Positions 25,350-33,163 of a stretch of 64,000 nt of DNA are shown in pieces. A program made the position numbers and the translations under genes. Origin of the DNA: Pseudeuparius sepicola (taxonomy: Eukaryota; Arthropoda; Insecta; Coleoptera; Anthribidae); the NCBI GenBank assembly GCA_963920635.1, contig OY987298.1:20307647-20371646 (forward strand), in the 5' to 3' direction. The notes beneath the pieces were generated by a model. It saw nothing but the letters and a program-made list of their open reading frames with translations, had not been told where the DNA came from and ran no database searches. The first letter of the stretch is position 1. Every line of letters begins with the position of its first letter.

Positions 25350-25400
25350 AATCATCTCCTGATGATGCTAACATGGTTAACGAAACGCGCGTCGAGTGCA
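25350..25400 (+). ncRNA. Hammerhead-like core, array unit 1
   Basis: CTGATGA (25359-25365), a stem II hairpin GCTAAC-ATG-GTTAAC (one mismatch), GAAA (25382-25385), a six-base minimal stem III, and TC at the predicted cleavage position (after 25393). Stem I pairs for only three bases (CTC with GAG). The upstream arm carries a degenerate inverse version with a changed core (CTGTTGA on the minus strand). Confidence 0.5.
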
Positions 25401-25783
25401 AAAAACAAAGTTTTGTTGTGTGGTGTTAAGTAAAAGAAATATATGGATAATAGCGGCTAAAAATTAATTAGTTAACAAACCCGAGACACCCGGAAAATTG
25501 TTATCTTGAGAATTCGAAGCCTGCCAATATGTTCCAATAAAATAACACGGTTTTTGAAATATTAACGAATTAGGTAATAATACCACTAGTGTGGTATTTT
25601 CGTATGTAATATCACAATAATAATAATAATTGGGTTGGATTTCGAGTAGGTATAACCAAGTTGGGACTCAGGAACCTTTGGCACTTAGAAAATACTTCTT
25701 TTGCTGAACTCGGCACACCATAACTTTGTTTTTTTCACTCGACGCGCGTTTCGCTAACCATGTCAGCATCTACAGTCAGACTT

Positions 25784-25834
25784 AATCATCTCCTGATGAT
25801 GCTAACATGGTTAACGAAACGCGCGTCGAGTGCA
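25784..25834 (+). ncRNA. Hammerhead-like core, array unit 2
   Basis: Same layout as in unit 1: CTGATGA at 25793-25799, GAAA at 25816-25819, predicted cleavage after 25827, exactly 434 bp from the first. Confidence 0.5.
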
Positions 25835-26217
25835 AAAAACAAAGTTTTGTTGTGTGGTGTTAAGTAAAAGAAGTATATGGATAATAGCGGCTAAAAATTA
25901 ATTAGTTAACAAACCCGAGACACCCGGAAAATTGTTATCTTGAGAATTCGGAGCCTGCCAATATGTTCCAATAAAATAACACGGTTTTTGAAATATTAAC
26001 GAATTAGGTAATAATACCACTAGTGTGGTATTTTCGTATGTAATATCACAATAATAATAATAATTGGGTTGGATTTCGAGTAGGTATAACCAAGTTGGGA
26101 CTCAGGAACCTTTGGCACTTAGAAAATACTTCTTTTGCTGAACTCGGCACACCATAACTTTGTTTTTTTCACTCGACGCGCGTTTCGCTAACCATGTCAG
26201 CATCTACAGTCAGACTT

Positions 26218-26268
26218 AATCATCTCCTGATGATGCTAACATGGTTAACGAAACGCGCGTCGAGTGCA
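26218..26268 (+). ncRNA. Hammerhead-like core, array unit 3
   Basis: Same core with CTGATGA at 26227-26233, again 434 bp further on. Core bases are unchanged between units. Confidence 0.5.
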
Positions 26269-26485
26269 AAAAACAAAGTTTTGTTGTGTGGTGTTAAGTA
26301 AAAGAAGTATATGGATAATAGCGGCTAAAAATTAATTAGTTAACAAACCCGAGACACCCGGAAAATTGTTATCTTGAGAATTCGGAGCCTGCCAATATGT
26401 TCCAATAAAATAACACGATTTTTGAAATATTAACGAATTAGATAATAATACCACTAGTGTGGTATTTTCGTATGTAATATCACAA

Positions 26486-27200
26486 GTGCCCGAAATTATA
26501 TCGATAATTTTTTCGAAAGCGCTATTTTGCCTAGAAAGATCACGAGTATAAATTATTGGTCTTTTATTTGCTCGAGCTTCGCTCTCGGGATTTTGTCTCT
26601 GAAAATAAAAGTCCAATTTGTACGAGTGGTTTTGCTAATGGGCAAAATAGCGCTTGAGAATAAAATTAATTAGAAAAATTTCCGGCACGAGTGGTATTTG
26701 TCGAGATTATTTCACGAATACGATTTAATAATTTCTGTATTAATTTTTTCTATGTTTATATTTCCAAAACGGCTCATTTTGAACTAGTTTATTGACAGCT
26801 TCGACTGTAGCGTTTCAGTAAACAAACATGACGCTTGGATATCCAAGGCAAATGCGATTAAATTTAAACGGACACCGAGGTCTAATAAGAACAATTTAGC
26901 AGTTCAAAAGTTATATAAATTCATTGATACAATGCTTAATAATACCGCAACATAATTCATAAGCAGCATAATTTAGAACAGTGTAATCAAACGCATCAAT
27001 TTTAAGAAGTACGTGTTTGTATCGAACAGATTCGCGGTTGCTAAGCAACGAAGTGATAATTGCACAAGTGGTATTACCGCTTTGCTTTTACACAAGTGCA
27101 ATTATCGCTAGCAGAGACATATATGTTTGGTTGGATTTTTATGGAAGGAGCTACCTTATTGGATGCAAGCAGTAGGTATGAGGGAAATAATCGCTGAAAT
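26486..27200 (+). repeat. Dispersed repeat, copy A (left of Polinton)
   Basis: About 700 bp that return inverted at 48000-48760 and, interrupted, at 49640-50530. Shared blocks include ATTTTTTCGAAAG, GCACGAGTGGTATTTGTCG, TCGTTGCTTAGCAACC-like sequence and a GCACTTGTGC palindrome. A small module at about 27690-27800 is shared with 50575-50695 and 8640-8720. No coding capacity; family unknown. Confidence 0.65.
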
Positions 27201-28760
27201 ACTACTCTGATAGAAAATATACGTTAAACCAATATTGTGGTAGCTAAAAGAGATCGGTAACCCGATAACTTCTTAACAGTACCAAATTTAATATAGAATA
27301 CTAGAAGATACAATTTCAGTTAACTCATTGATCATTGAATATCTATTAACACAATAAATATATTCAAAATTGAAGGCTCATCCTAAATGACAGCTATCAA
27401 ATAAACTTCATCTTCTTAGTTAAGTAAATTTTATATGGAAGCTCGATAGTCTAGTTCTATGATTTTATTTTTTAAAGAATATGTTCGCGAAGGCAAAATA
27501 TTTATAATTTTTGTAGTTAATTTATTTAATAAGTTATTTATTTAATACGTTTGGTTGTCGAAACACTCAACAATTAAATTATTTGAGTTATTAAATTCTC
27601 TTCCTAAATACAACTGGTGGTATGCCTAATAATAAGATACCTATAAATACCTTTCGTCAATTTATTAACTCATTCTCATTATAATCCCAACGCTAAGGAA
27701 ATAGGTACCACTCCTGTTGCGCAGTCGTGGTATTATCAGCTCTATGATTATAATTCGTAAAATTAATGAAAAATATCATCGATAATAGGCATGTTATATT
27801 ACCCTTCACAATTATACACCGATGTTGGCTTTTGTATGCATATACCTGTACCCTGTACTTATATTAAAATATACCTCTGCAATTTTTGGCCTATGTTAGC
27901 AGTTTGTGTTGTGCATAAATAAAAACTCGCTGGTGGTTATTTTGTGGAAAGAAATCACAAATGTCTTGTTGACAAGTTAAAAAATTTTCATGTCTTTTTG
28001 AAATCGGGTTTCATATTGCAGTTTTGATTCCTTTTGAGACTAAAAACAAGTTACTAATTTATGTTTAGTTGTTATCGAGGATTCACCATTGTCTGCATGT
28101 TATGTATTAAAAATATAGATGGACATCATGAGGCCCTAGAGAGAGTTAAAATTATGGTGTATATATAATTACTAAAATAACAGAAAATTAAAAAAAAATT
28201 GAACTTTGACGCGCGTAGGTATAACGAAAACCACTAGGATTTTGATACATGTTTATATGAAAAAAATCTCCTTTTTTTGAAATTTTCTAGCAGTATTTAA
28301 AGTATTGCTGATAAAGTTTTTAAAATAGGTGCCATAATTCACGTAGACACCCTGTACATCGCCTACCATAATTTGTATGTGACTCCCCTCCACAACTCTA
28401 ACCTGCTTCGCGTATAAGCGCGACAATTTACTGGAAATCTCGTCGCTTTGATTAGCGAAGTGCTAAGAAAATGGGCCCCAATTTCAAAGCGTTATGATTT
28501 GCAGTTCATACCCCACGGCCCCACGAAATCGTGCCAAGAACACGAACACGCGTGAATTTAAATATGGAGAGAGGCTACAGTGTTTCAACTGCAGAATTTA
28601 ATATTAAAGGGCTTTATGAAGCCCCCTCTAGGGCCGTAGCTAAAATGTACATTTAACAGAGCAACGGTGCATATAATATATCGAGGTGAGCACAGGTTCA
28701 AATTACCTTAATCGCTAACAATGTTGCAAGTTACAGGGTTTGCCAATTAGCTAATTGAAG
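27201..28760. other. No gene seen
   Basis: AT-rich host-like DNA up to the Polinton target site; the only recognisable content is the repeat module at about 27690-27800. Confidence 0.45.
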
Positions 28761-28766
28761 TACGTC
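28761..28766. other. Target-site duplication, left copy
   Basis: TACGTC, repeated exactly at 47950-47955 directly outside the right TIR. Six-base duplications are the hallmark of Polinton/Maverick integration. Confidence 0.9.
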
Positions 28767-28780
28767 AGTAGAGATACTAA

Positions 28781-28828
28781 GAGAGCACCAGACCAGACTT
28801 GTCGAAACCTGTCTGGTCTGGTACTCTC
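28781..28828. repeat. Sub-terminal hairpin, left TIR
   Basis: Arms GAGAG-c-ACCAGACCAGAC and the inverse, with one mismatch, surround a 12-base loop starting 14 bp inside the element. The mirror copy is at 47888-47935. It may be an origin or terminal-protein signal (inference). Confidence 0.8.
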
Positions 28829-28877
28829 CTAGGTTTTGCCCGTCTCCCCACTCTCTCCCCACTCCTATTGAAACAGC

Positions 28878-28885
28878 TATATAGG
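28878..28885 (+). promoter_or_regulatory. TATA box for TIR gene
   Basis: TATATAGG lies 46 bp before the ATG at 28931. It argues for that ATG rather than the upstream TTG-opened frame extension. Confidence 0.65.
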
Positions 28886-28930
28886 AGAGGTTCAACTAAG
28901 ATCTCATCAGACACGCAGATCATTTACAAC

Positions 28931-29218
28931 ATGTCCTTCTTAAATAGTTTAAACAATTTGCTGGTGAAAAATCTGGTGAATGTTCGAGATTTGGAAGTAA
29001 ATAAAAAATTTGAGATCCAGTGTTTTAAGAGAATAAATACCAAGTTTGGGGAAAAGGTAGTGGTGGAATTTGCCGACTTCAAGACCATCCTGCCTCAGCG
29101 TTTTACGGAGCAATTAACTCAAGAGCGAATTGACGAATTGAATGGTGACAAAAGGTATTTTTTAACAAGCTTGGGGCCCGTCGGCAAGACTACAAATATT
29201 ATATTTTCTGAAGCATGA
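28931..29218 (+). CDS. TIR-encoded small protein, possible OB-fold ssDNA-binding type
   Basis: 95 aa. The frame extends upstream to 28799 without any ATG and passes through the hairpin and TATA box, so the ATG at 28931 is chosen. The protein is a single small domain of alternating hydrophobic strands (KKFEIQCFKRINTKFG, then VVVEF, then a PQRFTEQL helix region). This reminds me of a compact OB-fold, as in ssDNA-binding proteins, but I cannot confirm it. Its stop overlaps the start of a 33-aa frame (ATGA). An identical copy sits in the other TIR, so the element carries two doses read inward. A replication or end-binding role would fit its place beside the ends. Confidence 0.6.
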   Translation: MSFLNSLNNLLVKNLVNVRDLEVNKKFEIQCFKRINTKFGEKVVVEFADFKTILPQRFTEQLTQERIDELNGDKRYFLTSLGPVGKTTNIIFSEA

Positions 29219-29316
29219 GCGAGAGACTGCGGCGATATATGGAGGCACTCGAAGAGCTGAGACGCTTGATTATTATGTATGAACTAACTAAAAAGTTTAG
29301 AAATGTAAAGTTGTGA
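29215..29316 (+). CDS. 33-aa frame overlapping TIR gene (ATGA)
   Basis: Starts inside the stop of the 95-aa gene and ends just before the AATAAA at 29318. It is rich in Glu, Arg and Leu, with a helix-like stretch SERLRRYMEALEELRRL. The ATGA overlap permits coupled re-initiation. It may be a real micro-protein or chance; it is duplicated in the right TIR. Confidence 0.3.
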   Translation: MSERLRRYMEALEELRRLIIMYELTKKFRNVKL

Positions 29317-29356
29317 AAATAAAAAATATTATTTGTTTGTGTGTTTTTTATTTCCC

Positions 29357-29364
29357 TATATAAG
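29357..29364 (+). promoter_or_regulatory. TATA box for PLA2 gene
   Basis: TATATAAG lies 40 bp before the ATG at 29397, just inside the TIR boundary. Confidence 0.6.
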
Positions 29365-29396
29365 AGGGTGTGATTGAATAAACCTGTGTCAATCCA

Positions 29397-30167
29397 ATGC
29401 TGGTTGTTAAAGGGGGTGGAGTGTTGAACACATTAATTGACAAATTACCGATCGAGTTACATTTTCCGGGATACCAGTATTGTGGCCCTGGTACTAAATT
29501 AGAAAAACGTCTTTCTAGGGGTGATACTGGCATAAACAAGTTGGATGAATCTTGCTTAATTCATGATGTTGCATACAGTAAAAACAAATCATTAGAAGAA
29601 CGACGCAAGGCAGATTGGGAACTGGAAAATCGGGCTTGGGATAGAGTCAAATCAAGAGACGCCAAATTTGGTGAGAAAACAGCTGCCTGGTTCGTTACGA
29701 GTGCAATGAAAGTTAAAAGGAAATTGGGTATGGGTATGAAACGCCCATTTTCGTTTAGAAGAGATATTGTAAAGAAGGTTGAAAAAGCCCTAAAGAAATC
29801 TTTTACTAACAATGAGTTGAATGATCTAAAAAAATTGAAAAAATCATCGTTAGCAGCCGTGAGAGCAGCACGCGTGCACATAAAAAAAGCGGGTGGAAAA
29901 AGTAAACTAAGAATACCTAGAATTATTCCCTTTGAAGAAAAGAAAGGAGGTTTTCTCCCGCTTCTGCCTATACTGGCTGCTTTAGGGGCCCTTGGTTCTA
30001 TAGCCGGAGGAGGGGCTAGCAGTATAGCCAAAACAATAATTGACGTAAATAATACAAAAAAGCTGATGGAGAATGGAAAGCAATCTATGAAGATCGTCGG
30101 TTCTGGACTCTATTTGCGGAAAAATAAACGTGGGTTCGGTCTTTTTTTAAAGAAAAAAAACTATTGA
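29397..30167 (+). CDS. Minor capsid protein with phospholipase A2 domain
   Basis: 256 aa. Residues about 22-100 match the short PLA2 domain known from parvovirus VP1 and from adintovirus-type elements. They include a Ca-binding loop CGPG (29-32) and a catalytic His-Asp pair in CLIHDVAYS (His56, Asp57). Such domains breach the endosomal membrane during entry. A basic Lys/Arg-rich middle (about 105-180) fits DNA contact. Residues about 187-212 form a hydrophobic Gly/Ala-rich stretch like adenovirus core/minor capsid membrane-active segments, and the Gly/aromatic C-terminus (GSGLYLRKNKRGFGL) is typical of this group. It begins 40 bp after a TATA box. The catalytic residues are present and the frame is intact. 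Confidence 0.85.
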   Translation: MLVVKGGGVLNTLIDKLPIELHFPGYQYCGPGTKLEKRLSRGDTGINKLDESCLIHDVAYSKNKSLEERRKADWELENRAWDRVKSRDAKFGEKTAAWFVTSAMKVKRKLGMGMKRPFSFRRDIVKKVEKALKKSFTNNELNDLKKLKKSSLAAVRAARVHIKKAGGKSKLRIPRIIPFEEKKGGFLPLLPILAALGALGSIAGGGASSIAKTIIDVNNTKKLMENGKQSMKIVGSGLYLRKNKRGFGLFLKKKNY

Positions 30168-30482
30168 AGCCGCCCAACAGACCTTTATCCAACCTAGATT
30201 TACTTAAATATGCCGATGGAATTCCTTACTTTAGAGGTGTGTATATGAGAGATACACTACCTAAAAAACCGAGAAAAAATGAGTCGGGCCATTTAAATTT
30301 GGATGTGCAGAGGAACTCCGGGTCTCATTGGGTGGCATATCGCAAGAGAGGAAGAAAATGCGAGTATTTCGACAGCTTTGGCAACCTGAAACCGCCAAAA
30401 GAACTCATCAGATATTTGATATTTGAATCAGAAATTTGAATATAACTGTGGTCATTTGTGTCTAAGCTTCCTAAGAAACTAA
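30164..30482 (+). pseudogene. Adenain-like maturation protease, frameshifted
   Basis: Cysteine protease (C5/adenain family) expected to cleave capsid precursors. The first part holds the His motif (GSHWVAY, about residues 53-59) and the acidic-residue motif (EYFDSFG). That frame ends at TGA 30437-30439 before the nucleophile. The expected Cys block (NCGHLCLSF) is present immediately downstream, but in the frame starting at 30441 and ending at TAA 30480-30482. The break is therefore a one-base change in or near the T-run at 30435-30437. The 5' end also lacks an ATG: the frame opens on TTG at 30164, and the first ATG is at 30245, inside the conserved region. An AATAAA follows at 30482-30487. 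Both defects point to inactivation in this copy. Confidence 0.8.
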
Positions 30483-30585
30483 ATAAAATTTCAAAATATG
30501 AAGTGTGTTTAATTTGTTCCCAAAAGTCGCCGAAAATATTCTGAATACCAATTAGACAATAACAATAACAGTTTTCAAGTTTTTC

Positions 30586-30593
30586 TATAAAAG
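30586..30593 (+). promoter_or_regulatory. TATA box for penton gene
   Basis: TATAAAAG lies 36 bp upstream of the ATG at 30622. Confidence 0.6.
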
Positions 30594-30621
30594 GGGTAGT
30601 TGAGGAGAGAATTCATCAATT

Positions 30622-31332
30622 ATGTCGCTGTTGTTCACACTACACGGATTTACTTCCACACTGTCTATTGACTTTAATATTCCTATACATTTAGAATCAG
30701 ATTTTGAGTATGGTTTGGCCCTGCTAGGATTTCACACATATAACAGTATACCCAATATAGATGTTGGTGTCAACAAATTTTATTATATAAATGCTGATGG
30801 GTATCGCAAATGTTTAGTAATCCCCACAGGCTCGTACGAAATTGAGGCCCTAGAAAAGTACATAGTTGGCGCTTTAAGAAAGGAGGAGTCTGATCAGAAA
30901 AATCCAATTTCAATAAAAGCCAATAACAGTACTTTAAAGTGTGAAATTTACAGTGATAAATATACAGTAGATTTTCTACCAACAGACTCTATTGCTCATG
31001 TGTTAGGATTTTCTCCTAGTCTATTAGAGTCTGGACAATTACATACTTCTGATATATCTGTAAATATCGTGAAGGTCAGAACTATACATATAGATTGTAA
31101 CGTAACATCTGGAGTATACTATAAAAATCAACCAACTCATACGATTTACGAGTTTGCAGTTAGCAGCGATCCTGGTTACGCTATAGACGAGTCTCCGAAA
31201 AATCTGGTGTACATGCCAGTTGCAAAGCGTGAGATTAATAATTTGACTGTAAATATTCTCGATCAGAACTCTCAACCTGTAAATTTTAGAGGTGAGGAAA
31301 TAATTGTACGGTTGGAGTTGAAGCGTGTATGA
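30622..31332 (+). CDS. Penton-like minor capsid protein (single jelly roll)
   Basis: 236 aa, intact. The N-terminal block with LALLGFHTYNSIPNI is the signature I associate with the Polinton penton protein. The rest is a mostly beta-rich chain, as expected for a single jelly-roll vertex protein. It lies between the protease and the major capsid gene, the usual order in this group. It ends with LELKRV, and the next frame starts only 13 bases later. Role: fivefold-vertex capsomer and likely anchor for the fiber. Confidence 0.8.
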   Translation: MSLLFTLHGFTSTLSIDFNIPIHLESDFEYGLALLGFHTYNSIPNIDVGVNKFYYINADGYRKCLVIPTGSYEIEALEKYIVGALRKEESDQKNPISIKANNSTLKCEIYSDKYTVDFLPTDSIAHVLGFSPSLLESGQLHTSDISVNIVKVRTIHIDCNVTSGVYYKNQPTHTIYEFAVSSDPGYAIDESPKNLVYMPVAKREINNLTVNILDQNSQPVNFRGEEIIVRLELKRV

Positions 31333-31345
31333 AATTTTTGTGAAA

Positions 31346-31567
31346 ATGGTTTTGGTTTTTGATGACAGATATCAACCGTATAAAAGACAATCACAATGCT
31401 CCAAAAATTCACTAACAAATATTTCACCGAAGAGTGCAGATCTTCTCTCGTTGGAAAATCAACAATTTTTAAAAGATATTTCACCGAAGAGTGCAGATCG
31501 TCTCTCGTTGGAAAATCAAGAATTTTTGAAAGCACTTGGCTATGTCCCTAACACCTCAAGTGTTTAA
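31346..31567 (+). CDS. 73-aa protein with duplicated 19-aa repeat
   Basis: The first ATG is at 31346; the frame is open upstream only through a GTG. Two consecutive 57-bp units (31419-31475 and 31476-31532) encode ISPKSAD.LSLENQ.FLK twice. The product then overlaps the start of the major capsid gene by 26 bases in another frame. The unit resembles the short 'L...N..FL..LGY' tail of small Polinton proteins beside the capsid gene, but its function is unknown. A TATA box inside it (31379-31386) probably serves the capsid gene. Confidence 0.5.
   Translation: MVLVFDDRYQPYKRQSQCSKNSLTNISPKSADLLSLENQQFLKDISPKSADRLSLENQEFLKALGYVPNTSSV
31379..31386 (+). promoter_or_regulatory. TATA box, probably for major capsid gene
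   Basis: TATAAAAG lies 163 bp before the capsid ATG at 31542, within the small upstream frame. It is the only good TATA match between the two starts. Confidence 0.4.
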
Positions 31568-32777
31568 TGTGCATCGCACCCCAACCTATGATGAATCTAT
31601 TCAACGTTTAGAGAAGCGCACCTATTACCCATTTGTAAAGTCATTTAGGAATAATGATACTGTGGAAATAACCATTAATCAGGGTGATGCATGGTTGTTG
31701 ATGTACGATGCGTCGATTTTTGTCAAAGGTACAGTGGCTAAGAAAACCGGTGCTGGACAATGCAAACTAGCCAACAACGGTGCCGCATTTCTATTCGATT
31801 CAATTTCTTATGAACTAAATGGCAAGGAAGTAGAAGTAGTGAGAAACCCCGGAATTGTGAGTACGATCAGATCGTATCTTTGCTATACTGCTAATGACGA
31901 AAAATGCATGTCAACAGCAAGCTGGGTTGGGGTTAATAAATCTTTTGCTGTTAACAATGATGGAACATTCAATGTAAGAATACCGCTAAAACATCTGTTT
32001 GGAATATTCAACGATTATCAGATGGCAATTTGTGGTAAACAAACAGTGAGACTAATACGAGCTCGAAATGATAACAATGCCTTATTACTAACCCAAGACG
32101 CTGCAAGACCAGATCCTGCCATAACTGCAGAAATAACAATTTCCAACATTGAATTAAAGGTTAAACATATTCAGCCGAATGATATCATTAGATTGGATCT
32201 GCTTAAATCTATAAAAATTGATCGTCCAATTATAATGGCGTTCCGCAAATGGGAGCTACATGAATTGCCAAATCTTACTGTAAACTCCCAAAGAGAAATA
32301 TGGGCCGTAAAATCGTCAGCAGCCGCGTCAACTCCTCGGTACGTCATAGTTGGATTTCAGACTGATCGCAATGATAATTCTAAAAAAAATCCCACGTCAT
32401 TTGATCACATAGATGCGACTGATGTAAGATTAATTGTAAACGGTGAATATTTTCCATTCGAACGTCAGAGATTGAATTTTGCTGCTAACGACTTTTTGGA
32501 GGCCTATCACAACTATGTGGAATTTTATCCGAGTTACATGAATGCAATGGAGAGTCGCCCGCTACTTAGCTATGCAGATTACAAAAATAATGCAACCCTG
32601 TTTGTAATTGACTGTTCTCGCCGGAATGAATCTATAAAAATAAACACAGTTGATGTTAAGTTGGACATAGAAAATAGTGATGGATTTCCTGATAGAACTC
32701 GAGCCTACTGCATAATTGTGCATGACTGTACCATGGAGTATTTACCTTTAAGTGAAACTGTACGAGATTTAATGTAG
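31542..32777 (+). CDS. Major capsid protein (double jelly roll, hexon-like)
   Basis: 411 aa, intact. The start is the ATG at 31542; an in-frame TTG six bases upstream is not needed. The chain is beta-rich throughout. It has the N-terminal TPTYDESIQRLEKRTYYPF block and a C-terminal CTMEYLPLSETVRDLM of the Polinton major capsid family, related in fold to adenovirus hexon and other double-jelly-roll proteins. It follows the penton gene and the small repeat protein. A strong TATA box starts the next gene just beyond its stop. No damage is seen, so selection or recent arrival preserved it. Confidence 0.85.
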   Translation: MSLTPQVFNVHRTPTYDESIQRLEKRTYYPFVKSFRNNDTVEITINQGDAWLLMYDASIFVKGTVAKKTGAGQCKLANNGAAFLFDSISYELNGKEVEVVRNPGIVSTIRSYLCYTANDEKCMSTASWVGVNKSFAVNNDGTFNVRIPLKHLFGIFNDYQMAICGKQTVRLIRARNDNNALLLTQDAARPDPAITAEITISNIELKVKHIQPNDIIRLDLLKSIKIDRPIIMAFRKWELHELPNLTVNSQREIWAVKSSAAASTPRYVIVGFQTDRNDNSKKNPTSFDHIDATDVRLIVNGEYFPFERQRLNFAANDFLEAYHNYVEFYPSYMNAMESRPLLSYADYKNNATLFVIDCSRRNESIKINTVDVKLDIENSDGFPDRTRAYCIIVHDCTMEYLPLSETVRDLM

Positions 32778-32782
32778 ATCCG

Positions 32783-32794
32783 TATATATAAAAG
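32783..32794 (+). promoter_or_regulatory. TATA box for membrane-protein gene
   Basis: TATATATAAAAG lies 45 bp before the ATG at 32828. Confidence 0.6.
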
Positions 32795-33163
32795 AACATT
32801 TACTGATACATTTCAGTTATAATCAAGATGTTGCTGAGTTTGGGTCACATTATTTTGTTCTCATTAATAAATAATGTGTTCTATATTTACAACCCTGAAG
32901 ATGCTAAGGTATCTATTTGCGAACAGGATAAAAGATGTTTCCCATTTAAAACGGTAGTTGAAAAAATTTCGGTAGCAAGACTGCCTAAAAATGCTACTCA
33001 GTTTAAACTTCGAGCAGTATTCCAAAATCATACGATTGCTGAAAGTGTGTGGAGGGAGGTCCCACCTTCCACCACGCCCACAATGGCCACACCCAGAGAC
33101 CTCAGTCAAGAACAACATATAAAAGACCTCGCTTTCGTGCCACTAATTTACTACATTACTATA

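Larger units (their letters stand above)
25044..26486. repeat. 434-bp tandem array, about 3.3 units
   Basis: The string CCCGAGACACCCGG recurs at 25044, 25480, 25914 and 26348 (period 436, 434, 434), and units 2 and 3 are almost identical. The array ends within unit 4. Each full unit contains a 36-bp imperfect hairpin and a hammerhead-like core. Recent amplification is likely, given the very low divergence. It may be a retrozyme, a Penelope LTR-derived array or a satellite. Confidence 0.9.
28767..29350 (+). repeat. Left terminal inverted repeat of Polinton
   Basis: 584 bp, matched by 47366-47949 in inverse. I saw no difference in the parts compared. It contains a terminal hairpin, a TATA box, a 95-aa gene, a 33-aa overlapping frame and an AATAAA at 29318-29323. 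Confidence 0.93.

Noticed and set aside
29561..30031. 156-codon minus-strand frame
   Set aside because: Lies entirely opposite the PLA2 capsid gene and has no domain; antisense shadow.
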